DNA from: Piscirickettsiaceae bacterium
GTDB lineage: Bacteria; Pseudomonadota; Gammaproteobacteria; Nitrosococcales; Methylophagaceae
DNA: 7,089 nucleotides
Assembly: GCA_030620285.1 (NCBI GenBank)
Contig: JAUXFA010000057.1
Span: 1 to 7,089, forward strand
Direction of reading: 5' to 3'
In this document: positions 1 to 7,089 of the stretch, piece after piece
Position numbering within the stretch: position 1 is the first letter of the stretch
Layout: the number at the start of each line of letters is the position of its first letter
Translations under genes and position numbers: made by a program
Notes under the pieces: model-generated
Told to the model about the DNA's origin: nothing
Database searches by the model: none
What the model saw: only the letters and a program-made list of their open reading frames with translations

Positions 1-8
1 AAAACACC

Positions 9-497
9 ATGGAATATGAAAATCAATGCGCCGCTTATCCACACGAATTTTTGATGACAAACTTATCTGTTTTTCATCTATTAATACCACTTGTAGCATT
101 AAGTAGTGACTATATTAATATCATTCTTGCCGCTTCATTCGGCGGTTCTATCTTAGCGTTATTATGGATAGTCAAAAAAGCCCGCATCACCTGTTGTGAA
201 AGTTCAAAGGATACTGATTTGATAAAGGCAAATTGGCAACAAGCATGGAAACGTAGTCAGTTTTTGCTAATTGGTTATGCAATATCTGCAGGTATATTTC
301 TTCTAGGTTGGTTCATTGCTTCATCACAAACAGATCCTAATATGTTCGATATTTTGCTAGCTGTGTTTAGTTGGATTGCGGTTGTCCCGTTAGTATTGAT
401 TGTTTTTGGATTATTTGTGCTATCCACAGTATCCTCCGCACGCGCTAAGCGGGGTGAATTCCCTAAGAAATCAGCCTTAGCACTAGGCCCAGACTAG
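9..497 (+). CDS. Hypothetical multi-pass inner-membrane protein, 162 aa
   Basis: I do not recognise this protein. It is predicted to lie in the inner membrane, because three strongly hydrophobic segments are visible at about residues 36-55, 85-104 and 115-141. A weaker hydrophobic stretch lies at about 20-32. Between the first two helices is a polar loop (about 56-82) with a Cys-Cys pair at 62-63 and several Lys and Trp residues. The tail after about residue 143 is basic (motif ARAKRGEFPKK), which would favour a cytoplasmic C-terminus. The start is uncertain: ATG 9 has no visible ribosome binding site, the frame is open to the left edge of the window, and Met16 (position 54) is an alternative. 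The gene converges on acnB, 53 bp from its stop, with a hairpin between them. No enzymatic motif is visible, so no function is assigned. Confidence 0.7.
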   Translation: MEYENQCAAYPHEFLMTNLSVFHLLIPLVALSSDYINIILAASFGGSILALLWIVKKARITCCESSKDTDLIKANWQQAWKRSQFLLIGYAISAGIFLLGWFIASSQTDPNMFDILLAVFSWIAVVPLVLIVFGLFVLSTVSSARAKRGEFPKKSALALGPD

Positions 498-506
498 GGC
501 TAAAGC

Positions 507-541
507 ACAGCCGCACAGCAAGTATCTTGCTCTGAGGCTGT
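507..541. terminator. Hairpin between convergent genes, likely bidirectional terminator
   Basis: ACAGCC (507-512) pairs with GGCTGT (536-541), and AGCAAG (517-522) pairs with CTTGCT (526-531) around a TAT loop. Two more pairs (514-534 and 515-533) join the arms, leaving two single mismatches in a 14-pair stem. On the plus strand it is followed by ATTTT, and on the minus strand by GCTTTA, so the U-tracts are short. It starts 10 bp after the stop of the upstream membrane-protein gene and 10 bp after the acnB stop, which is where a shared terminator would be expected. Stem symmetry and position support the call; the weak T-runs limit confidence. Confidence 0.6.
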
Positions 542-550
542 ATTTTCAGA

Positions 551-3082
551 TTATAAAGAAGCGTTATATTCAGCCATTTCATTAAAGTTAAGATAGCGAT
601 ATATCTCATCTGACATCGGCTCAATTCCCGCTACTTTTTGTTGGTATTTTTCAACTGTTGGTAAGCGGCCCATGCTGGCAACCACCGCAGCTAACTCAGC
701 AGAGGACAAATACACATCAGCGCCATTACCTAAACGATTAGGAAAGTTACGCGTTGAGGTTGATACCACAGTCGCATTGTCTGCAACACGTGCTTGATTA
801 CCCATGCACAATGAACAACCCGGTGTTTCGGTACGAGCACCAACACGACCAAAAGTACTATAAACACCTTCTTGTTGTAGTTGATGTTGATCCATTTTTG
901 TGGGCGGCGCCACCCACAATTTAGTGGGTAAGTTGCCCATATTCTCAAGCACTTTACTCGCCGCTCGGTAATGGCCGATATTAGTCATACATGAACCAAT
1001 AAACACTTCATCAATCTCAACTCCAGCAAGTTCTGATAACGGTTTTACATCATCAGGGTCATTTGGGCATGCTAATAATGGTTCCGTAATATCCGCCAAA
1101 TCGATTTCAATTATTTCGGCATATTCAGCATCAGCATCTCGCTCTAATAATTGAGGATCAGCCAACCATGCTTTCATCGAATCTATACGGCGTTGGATAG
1201 TCCGGGCATCTTCATACCCCTCTGCAATCATCCACTCCAATAATGAAACATTAGAATTTAAAAACTCGATAATAGGCTCTTTATTCAAATGAACCGTACA
1301 GCCATTTGCTGAACGTTCAGCTGATGCATCTGATAATTCAAATGCCTGTTCGACTTTCAAACCTGGTAAACCTTCGATCTCTAATACTCGACCATTAAAG
1401 ATATTTTTCTTACCTTTTTTCTCAACCGTCAATAAGCCTTTTTGAATTGCTACATACGGAATTGCATTGACTAAATCACGCAAAGTAATGCCTGGTTGCA
1501 TTTCACCTTTAAAGCGCACCAATACTGATTCCGGCATGTCTAATGGCATCACACCTAAAGCCGCAGCAAAAGCCACTAGTCCTGAACCGGCAGGAAAGCT
1601 TATACCAATCGGGAAACGGGTATGTGAATCGCCGCCCGTCCCCACGGTATCAGGCAAAACCATACGATTTAACCATGAATGAATAACACCGTCTCCCGGG
1701 CGCAATGACACACCCGCACGCGTGCTAATAAAATCTGGTAATGAATGTTGTAGTTTGATATCAACAGGCTTTGGATAAGCAGCTGTATGGCAAAAAGACT
1801 GCATCACTAAATCTGCTGAAAAACCTAAACAAGCCAGCTCTTTTAACTCATCACGGGTCATTGCACCCGTGGTATCTTGTGAACCAACGGTTGTTACTTT
1901 TGGCTCACAATAAGTGCCTGGACGGACACCATCGATAGCACATGCACGACCTACCATTTTCTGAGCTAAGGTATAACCTTTACCCGTATCATCAGGTGTA
2001 ATAGGTCTTAAAAAGGCTTCCGATGAATCTAAACCCAATGTTTCACGTGCTTTATCAGTTAAACCTCGACCAATAATAAGCGGGATGCGGCCACCTGCTC
2101 GAACTTCATCCGGCAACGTTGTTGGCCGTATCGTAAAGTTTGATACCACTTCACCAGCCTCATTGGTGATTTTGCCTTGATAAGGATAAATGGTAATCAC
2201 ATCCCCCATATTCAAAGATTGCACATCACATTCAATCGGTAACGCACCAGAATCTTCAGCGGTATTAAAGAAAATCGGAGCGATATTACTCCCTAAGACT
2301 ACGCCACCCTGACGTTTATTCGGTACAAAGGGAATATCTTTACCCATATGCCATAACACTGAATTAATCGCCGATTTCCGAGAGGAACCGGTACCGACCA
2401 CATCACCAACATAAGCAAGCGGGTGGCCTTTTTGTTTCAACTCTTCTATTTTTTGCAAACCATCCGGCATCTTGCTAACTAACATCGCTTTGGCATGCAA
2501 AGGAATATCTGGCCGGCTCCATGCTTCAGTTGCGGGGGATAAATCATCAGTATTGGTTTCACCATCCACTTTAAATACAGTAACAGTAATACTTTCCGGC
2601 AATACCGGTTTAGCAGTAAACCAATCTGCATCTGCCCATGATTGCACTATTCGCTTGGCATAATCGTTAGTGGCTGATTTTTCAACCACATCATGGTAAG
2701 CATCATAAATAAGCAATGTTTTTGATAGGGCTTTTCCTGCTTCTGCAGCAGTATCACCTTGATCAAGCAAATCAATTAATGGTTGAATATTGTAACCACC
2801 CATCATGGTGCCTAATAAGGCTGTCGCTTTAACCGGATCAATTAATGAGCACCTCACTTCACCTCTGGCAACATCAGCTAAAAATCCGGCTTTAACATAA
2901 GCAGCTTGGTCAACACCTGGTGGTACTCGATGAATGAGTAAGCCTAACAATTCATCACTCATATCTGTTTCGGGTTGTTTTAGTAATTCGACAATTGCTG
3001 AAACTTGTTCAGCATCTAAGGCTAAAGGTGGTAAATTTTCTTGTGCACGTTGTTCAACGTGTTTTTGATATTCATCCAGCAC
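551..3082 (-). CDS. acnB: Aconitate hydratase B (bifunctional aconitase / 2-methylisocitrate dehydratase)
   Basis: AcnB is a cytoplasmic [4Fe-4S] enzyme that isomerises citrate to isocitrate via cis-aconitate in the TCA cycle; family members also hydrate 2-methyl-cis-aconitate. The 843-aa product shows the AcnB order: an N-terminal HEAT-like domain (about 1-160), the swivel domain early in the chain (TNTDDLSPA near 178, GTGSSRKSA near 230), then the three Fe-S domains. Cluster ligands are Cys698 (GSCMTNIGH) plus Cys756 and Cys759 ([11 protein letters not shown]). GGDSHTRFP lies near 483. I chose GTG 3082 because the product then begins (M)LDEYQKHV, matching known AcnB N-termini; GGAG lies 8 nt upstream, and the probable promoter lies inside the longer reading frame that opens at 3166. 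The E. coli enzyme is about 865 aa; the difference comes from a shorter swivel-domain loop and a shorter C-terminal tail. In E. coli, AcnB apo-protein also binds mRNA, but nothing here tests that. Confidence 0.98.
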   Translation of the reverse strand: MLDEYQKHVEQRAQENLPPLALDAEQVSAIVELLKQPETDMSDELLGLLIHRVPPGVDQAAYVKAGFLADVARGEVRCSLIDPVKATALLGTMMGGYNIQPLIDLLDQGDTAAEAGKALSKTLLIYDAYHDVVEKSATNDYAKRIVQSWADADWFTAKPVLPESITVTVFKVDGETNTDDLSPATEAWSRPDIPLHAKAMLVSKMPDGLQKIEELKQKGHPLAYVGDVVGTGSSRKSAINSVLWHMGKDIPFVPNKRQGGVVLGSNIAPIFFNTAEDSGALPIECDVQSLNMGDVITIYPYQGKITNEAGEVVSNFTIRPTTLPDEVRAGGRIPLIIGRGLTDKARETLGLDSSEAFLRPITPDDTGKGYTLAQKMVGRACAIDGVRPGTYCEPKVTTVGSQDTTGAMTRDELKELACLGFSADLVMQSFCHTAAYPKPVDIKLQHSLPDFISTRAGVSLRPGDGVIHSWLNRMVLPDTVGTGGDSHTRFPIGISFPAGSGLVAFAAALGVMPLDMPESVLVRFKGEMQPGITLRDLVNAIPYVAIQKGLLTVEKKGKKNIFNGRVLEIEGLPGLKVEQAFELSDASAERSANGCTVHLNKEPIIEFLNSNVSLLEWMIAEGYEDARTIQRRIDSMKAWLADPQLLERDADAEYAEIIEIDLADITEPLLACPNDPDDVKPLSELAGVEIDEVFIGSCMTNIGHYRAASKVLENMGNLPTKLWVAPPTKMDQHQLQQEGVYSTFGRVGARTETPGCSLCMGNQARVADNATVVSTSTRNFPNRLGNGADVYLSSAELAAVVASMGRLPTVEKYQQKVAGIEPMSDEIYRYLNFNEMAEYNASL

Positions 3083-3090
3083 GCAGCTCT

Positions 3091-3094
3091 CTCC
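3091..3094 (-). promoter_or_regulatory. Ribosome binding site for acnB GTG start
   Basis: On the minus strand GGAG (within CCGGAGAGAG) ends 8 nt before the GTG at 3082. No comparable site precedes the ATG at 3166. This site, with the protein homology, decides the start of AcnB. Confidence 0.8.
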
Positions 3095-3116
3095 GGTGTT
3101 GAGGTGGTAAAAGATT

Positions 3117-3125
3117 ATTTTAACA
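3117..3125 (-). promoter_or_regulatory. Probable acnB promoter, extended -10
   Basis: On the minus strand the sequence TGTTAAAAT gives a TGn extension and a TAAAAT box that differs from the consensus -10 at one base. No convincing -35 hexamer lies 16-18 bp upstream, which is usual for extended -10 promoters. Transcription would start near 3110, giving a leader of about 28 nt before the GTG at 3082. The box lies inside the longer reading frame that opens at 3166, which argues that the longer form is not made from this promoter. Confidence 0.55.
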
Positions 3126-3143
3126 TGCCCATCGAAGCAAACT

Positions 3144-3153
3144 TCAGATCTGA
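3144..3153. promoter_or_regulatory. Perfect palindrome TCAGATCTGA between the divergent promoters
   Basis: TCAGATCTGA is a perfect 10-bp inverted repeat that directly abuts the purB -10 hexamer and includes its TGA extension. Relative to the predicted acnB start site it is centred near -38. A protein bound here could affect both promoters. A second small inverted repeat, GAAG-caaa-CTTC (3134-3145), overlaps its left edge, and GCAAAC (3137-3142) resembles half of a PurR box. The symmetry is seen directly; an operator role is inference, and a 10-bp palindrome can arise by chance. Confidence 0.3.
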
Positions 3154-3159
3154 TATAAT
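3151..3159 (+). promoter_or_regulatory. Probable purB promoter, extended -10
   Basis: TGATATAAT gives a perfect TATAAT hexamer (3154-3159) preceded by the TGn extension. The sequence 17 bp upstream (ATCGAA, 3131-3136) is a poor -35. Transcription would start near 3166 and leave a leader of about 32 nt before the purB ATG. The promoter probably serves purB and the three genes after it. Confidence 0.65.
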
Positions 3160-3176
3160 TTTCCACATATTTTTAG

Positions 3177-4565
<1,389 letters not shown>

Positions 4566-4568
4566 CTA

Positions 4569-5078
4569 ATGAGTGACAACGATCATCTCACTGAACAATC
4601 AGAGCAGCTGATTCAGTTTGATGGTCGTGAACAAACAAAAGAACTAGCATTACGACTTGCACAACAAGCCAAGCGGGAAATCTGCTTTTTGGGTAATAAT
4701 ATCGACCCAATACTATTTGATAATACTGATTTTATTGATTGCATCAGTGAGTTTGCTCGTCGATCTGATAAAACCATCATCAAATTACTTATTCATTCCA
4801 GCCAAACCAATATTCAAAATGGCCATCGCTTAATACCGTTAATTCAGCGTCTCACCAGCTCAATCCAGCTTAACATCACCGCAAAACAGCACCAAGACTC
4901 GTTGAATATGTTTATGGTTGTGGATAATACTCGCTATTTATATTGTCCAAGTTTTTTACGCTATCAAGGAAAGTGCTGTTTTCATGATCCTGCCGAAGCA
5001 CGCGATCTCAAAAAAGCATTTAATGATCGATGGGATAACAGTACACCAGATACCATGACAAGGAGATTAAATATATGA
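4569..5078 (+). CDS. PLD-like hypothetical protein (possibly DUF7931 type), 169 aa
   Basis: The exact function is unknown. The protein has no signal peptide or membrane segment, so it should be cytoplasmic. Its layout recalls one half of a phospholipase D-like fold: an amphipathic helix (about 21-35), a strand with EICFLGNNIDP (37-47), a helix, the strand KTIIKLLIHSS (68-78), then FMVVDNTRYLYCPSF (115-129) and a closing helix ending KKAFNDRWDNS. The FMVVD strand sits where HKD enzymes carry HxKxxxxD, but the HxK part is absent; the nearest residues are His108 and Asp110. Phosphodiesterase activity is therefore doubtful. I recall similar short proteins labelled DUF7931, sometimes misnamed acetyltransferases; this is from memory. 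The ATG lies 3 bp after the purB stop with no clear Shine-Dalgarno, so translation is probably coupled to purB. Its last codons overlap the next gene by 4 bp. Confidence 0.8.
   Translation: MSDNDHLTEQSEQLIQFDGREQTKELALRLAQQAKREICFLGNNIDPILFDNTDFIDCISEFARRSDKTIIKLLIHSSQTNIQNGHRLIPLIQRLTSSIQLNITAKQHQDSLNMFMVVDNTRYLYCPSFLRYQGKCCFHDPAEARDLKKAFNDRWDNSTPDTMTRRLNI
5061..5066 (+). promoter_or_regulatory. Ribosome binding site for the secretin-like gene
   Basis: AGGAGA lies inside the end of the preceding gene, 8 nt before ATG 5075. It confirms a start that overlaps the upstream stop as ATGA, so the gene can be translated both by re-initiation and by direct loading. Confidence 0.75.
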
Positions 5079-5878
5079 AAATAATAGCATTTATCCTTTT
5101 TAGCATTATCAGCTGCACCTCTTGGGCAGCCGCCAAAATTGAAACCATACAATTAAATCACCGCTTAGCAACTGAAGTCCTTCCTGAAGTTCAGGCCTTC
5201 TTACCCAAAGAAGCAACGGCAAGGGCTTTTAATCACTTTATTATCCTCAAAGCAGAATCGAATGTTATTAATGACATTAAACTATTAATCAACAAGCTTG
5301 ATACCCCACTACAACGACTTAAAATATCAGTGATAAAAACCGATGAAATTTTATCAGATCAACAAGGAGCTCAAGATAATGCCACTATTGTATTAAGCAA
5401 TGATGGATTCTCTGGCAATCTGTCAGTAAATAGATGGTCGACTAATAGCGCAAACCATAGCAACCAACATTATCAAGCACAAGGCATCGCCGGCCGACCT
5501 ATATTACTGACACTGGGTCAAGACATTCCGCAGCAAGAGCAATATTTAGTACTCCGACAAGATGGTGACCTTGCCGTGCAGTCCGATACTTACTATCTTA
5601 ATATTAATAATGGTTTTCAAGCCGTTGCTACAATATTGCCTAATCACCAAGCTACTATTGATATTCACCCCATGTTCGAGCAATTTAACAAACGTGATGG
5701 CACCATCAAAAAAAGTGAAGTTATCAGCAGCGTGGCGGGGCCGGTTGGACAATGGATCGAGCTGGGACAAATTGATAATGAAAAAAATATCGAAAATCAA
5801 GGTTCGACACGTTACCATACTCACCGCCAACAACGACAAACGATCTACATCAAAGTAGAAAATGTGTCCTCACATTAA
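5075..5878 (+). CDS. Exported secretin-like protein (secretin N-domain, degenerate C-terminus), 267 aa
   Basis: The N-terminus (residues 1-20) is a signal peptide: Lys2, a hydrophobic core to about residue 13, and an AAA cleavage region at 18-20. Cys14 in IISC also loosely fits a lipobox, so a lipoprotein is possible. Residues about 24-86 look like a secretin N-domain: ETIQLNHRLATEVLP, then NHFIILKAESNVINDIKLLI and KLDTPLQR, the usual hydrophobic-strand/helix/LD-P pattern. The remainder (about 135-262) contains short strands that recall the secretin C-terminal region, such as GRPILLTLGQDIP, GFQAVATILP and GQWIELGQI. I see neither the usual long beta-barrel domain nor the GDIPxLGxLF-type motif, so a secretion pore is unlikely. 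A periplasmic or outer-membrane-associated role is inferred. The gene is coupled to the PLD-like gene (4-bp overlap) and followed 14 bp later by the nitroreductase gene. Confidence 0.8.
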   Translation: MKIIAFILFSIISCTSWAAAKIETIQLNHRLATEVLPEVQAFLPKEATARAFNHFIILKAESNVINDIKLLINKLDTPLQRLKISVIKTDEILSDQQGAQDNATIVLSNDGFSGNLSVNRWSTNSANHSNQHYQAQGIAGRPILLTLGQDIPQQEQYLVLRQDGDLAVQSDTYYLNINNGFQAVATILPNHQATIDIHPMFEQFNKRDGTIKKSEVISSVAGPVGQWIELGQIDNEKNIENQGSTRYHTHRQQRQTIYIKVENVSSH

Positions 5879-5892
5879 TTAAACGAGATTTT

Positions 5893-6495
5893 ATGGATAT
5901 TAAACAAGCGATCATCAGTCGCCGTTCTGTTAAACATTTTGATTCTGTTCATAAAATGACGGAGTCAGAAGTCAATGAATTAATGGAGTATGCGATATTA
6001 TCACCAACCGCATTTAATATTCAGCATTGGCGTTTCGTTCAAGTAAAAAATGGCCAAAAACGGCAACAAATACAAGATGCAAGTTGGGGCCAGGAGCAAG
6101 TCACTAAAGCCTCACTCTTATTAGTTCTTTGTGCTGATCTCAATGCCTGGGATAAACAGCCAGAACGCTATTGGCAACATGCACCCCAAGAAGTACAAGA
6201 CTTTCTCCTGCCGGCAATCGAAAACTACTATACCAATCATCATCAAGCGCAACGTGACGAATGCATTCGTTCAACCAGTATTGCGGCAATGAATATTATG
6301 CTAATGGCCAAAGAAATGGGCTATGACAGTTGCCCAATGGATGGTTTTGATTTTGATCAAGTTGCCAAAATTATCAACTTACCTCATGACCATATCATCA
6401 CCATGATGATCACCGTTGGCAAAAAGAAAGAAGATGCGCGGCCCCGTGCAGGCCAACTACCATTAAATGAAGTTTTTCTAACCGATAGTTTCTAG
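5893..6495 (+). CDS. Nitroreductase family protein (FMN-dependent NAD(P)H oxidoreductase)
   Basis: This is probably a cytoplasmic FMN flavoenzyme that reduces nitroaromatics, quinones or similar acceptors with NAD(P)H; the natural substrate cannot be read from sequence. The 200-aa length is typical of the family. The N-terminal RRSVKHFD (10-17) is the FMN-phosphate contact. SPTAFNIQHWRF (37-48) is the family's second flavin motif, in the NxQHWRF form. GYDSCPMDGFD (143-153) and ITVGKKKEDARPR (173-185) are the C-terminal blocks, with Arg183 and Arg185 probably near the flavin phosphate. The segment RSTSIAAMNIMLMAKEMG is the central dimer helix. It resembles the NfsB-like branch, but I do not assign a symbol. 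The ATG is preceded by a weak CGAG at 5884-5887. It is probably the last gene of the purB transcription unit, and its stop lies 1 bp from that of the convergent GGDEF gene. Confidence 0.9.
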   Translation: MDIKQAIISRRSVKHFDSVHKMTESEVNELMEYAILSPTAFNIQHWRFVQVKNGQKRQQIQDASWGQEQVTKASLLLVLCADLNAWDKQPERYWQHAPQEVQDFLLPAIENYYTNHHQAQRDECIRSTSIAAMNIMLMAKEMGYDSCPMDGFDFDQVAKIINLPHDHIITMMITVGKKKEDARPRAGQLPLNEVFLTDSF

Positions 6496-6496
6496 T

Positions 6497-7089
6497 TTAT
6501 CTCAGTATAGGTGGAGCGGCTTCAGATACCGCATTGCGCCCTTTTCGTTTAGACATATACAAGGCACGATCTGCTCGTTGTAAAAAACTATCGACACCTT
6601 CCGATGGAACATAACGTGCCACCCCAAATGACATCGTAATTGCACCCAGTGATTCCCCAGTGTCTCGACGTTTAATGCGTTTAGAAGCTATTTCCTTACG
6701 AAGTGATTCTGCTAATTTTTTAGCATTATCAAGGCTGGTATTGAGCAGGGTAACGGTGAATTCTTCTCCACCATATCGCGACACTAAATCGCGACCCTTA
6801 ACCACGCCTTTCATTGTGTTTGCAACCATTTTAAGTACTTGGTCACCCACTAAATGACCATGACTGTCATTTATATTTTTAAATAGGTCAAGATCACAAA
6901 ATATAAGACAGACTTCAATACCTGTATTATCTGCATCTTGAGTTACTTTTGTGATGACCTCATCAAAAGATTTACGATTAGCCAATTTTGTCAGTGAATC
7001 TGTTTTTGCTTGTTGCTTAGTTTCATTAAGATCTTTTTTCAGATCTTGCATTTCACTCATTGCAGAATTAAGTCGTTCAGATAACTGTT
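6497..7089 (-). CDS. Diguanylate cyclase GGDEF domain, N-terminus beyond window edge
   Basis: This is the C-terminal part of a protein that should make cyclic di-GMP from two GTP. Counting from the internal Met at 7060, the catalytic signature RYGGEEF is at 95-101, the metal site CDLDLFKNIND at 55-65, and the entry motif TDSLTKLANRKSFDE at 20-34. MSFGVARY (143-150) and RADRALYMSKRKGRN (162-176) complete the domain, so the cyclase looks active. The reading frame stays open upstream of 7060 to the window edge (QLSERLNSA precedes Met), and this segment continues a charged helix (residues 1-19) typical of coiled-coil linkers between a sensor and a GGDEF domain. The true start, and probably a sensory or membrane domain, lie to the right. 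The inhibitory I-site that normally reads RxxD five residues before GGEEF reads KGRD (88-91), so product inhibition may be weak. The gene ends 1 bp from the convergent nitroreductase. Confidence 0.93.
   Translation of the reverse strand, partial: QLSERLNSAMSEMQDLKKDLNETKQQAKTDSLTKLANRKSFDEVITKVTQDADNTGIEVCLIFCDLDLFKNINDSHGHLVGDQVLKMVANTMKGVVKGRDLVSRYGGEEFTVTLLNTSLDNAKKLAESLRKEIASKRIKRRDTGESLGAITMSFGVARYVPSEGVDSFLQRADRALYMSKRKGRNAVSEAAPPILR

Noticed and set aside
730..948. 72-codon minus-strand frame within acnB
   Set aside because: It overlaps the well-supported AcnB Fe-S region in another frame, has no ribosome binding site, and its product resembles nothing.
3137..3152. PurR box upstream of purB
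   Set aside because: Only the left half GCAAAC fits; about 9 of 16 consensus positions match, too few for a feature. It is mentioned only as part of the divergent control region.
5546..5858. Overlapping frames of 97 and 98 codons on both strands within the secretin-like gene
   Set aside because: They are alternative frames of a gene with a signal peptide, ribosome binding site and domain pattern; neither has its own translation signals.
6516..6532. GCGG...CCGC hairpin after the nitroreductase gene
   Set aside because: The stem is only four pairs with a nine-base loop, no T-run follows, and it lies within the GGDEF coding sequence, so it is not a credible terminator.

Overview
This 7.1 kb window looks like ordinary chromosomal DNA of a gammaproteobacterium with moderate-to-low GC. 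AcnB and PurB are full length and resemble the gammaproteobacterial proteins closely; catalytic residue numbers in PurB coincide with those of E. coli. The genes are closely packed, with strong -10 boxes and clear Shine-Dalgarno sites. I cannot name the genus; a Methylophaga- or Thiotrichales-like marine gammaproteobacterium is only a guess from composition. I see no tRNA, rRNA, insertion sequence, CRISPR array or phage gene.

Layout, left to right. (1) Positions 9-497 (+) encode a small multi-pass membrane protein that I do not recognise. (2) A hairpin at 507-541 lies between it and the convergent acnB, and probably serves as a terminator for both. (3) acnB, aconitase B of the TCA cycle, runs on the minus strand from a GTG start at 3082 to 551. 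(4) A 115-bp intergenic region (3083-3197) holds two back-to-back extended -10 promoters, one for acnB and one for purB, with a perfect 10-bp palindrome beside the purB -10 box. (5) On the plus strand, purB (adenylosuccinate lyase), a 169-aa PLD-like hypothetical protein, a 267-aa exported secretin-like protein and a nitroreductase follow each other with gaps of +3, -4 and +14 bp, so they probably form one transcription unit. (6) The 3' part of a GGDEF diguanylate cyclase gene enters from the right edge on the minus strand and ends 1 bp from the nitroreductase stop.

Functionally the window joins central carbon metabolism (acnB) and purine synthesis (purB) through a shared divergent control region. 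The three genes after purB have no obvious role in purine synthesis. The most unusual pair is the PLD-like protein, which lacks the HxK catalytic motif, and the translationally coupled mini-secretin-like protein, which lacks a full secretin pore domain. The window shows no convincing defence, secretion or mobile system. The points worth a second look are that pair, the divergent promoter region, the corrected AcnB start, and the degenerate inhibitory site of the GGDEF protein.
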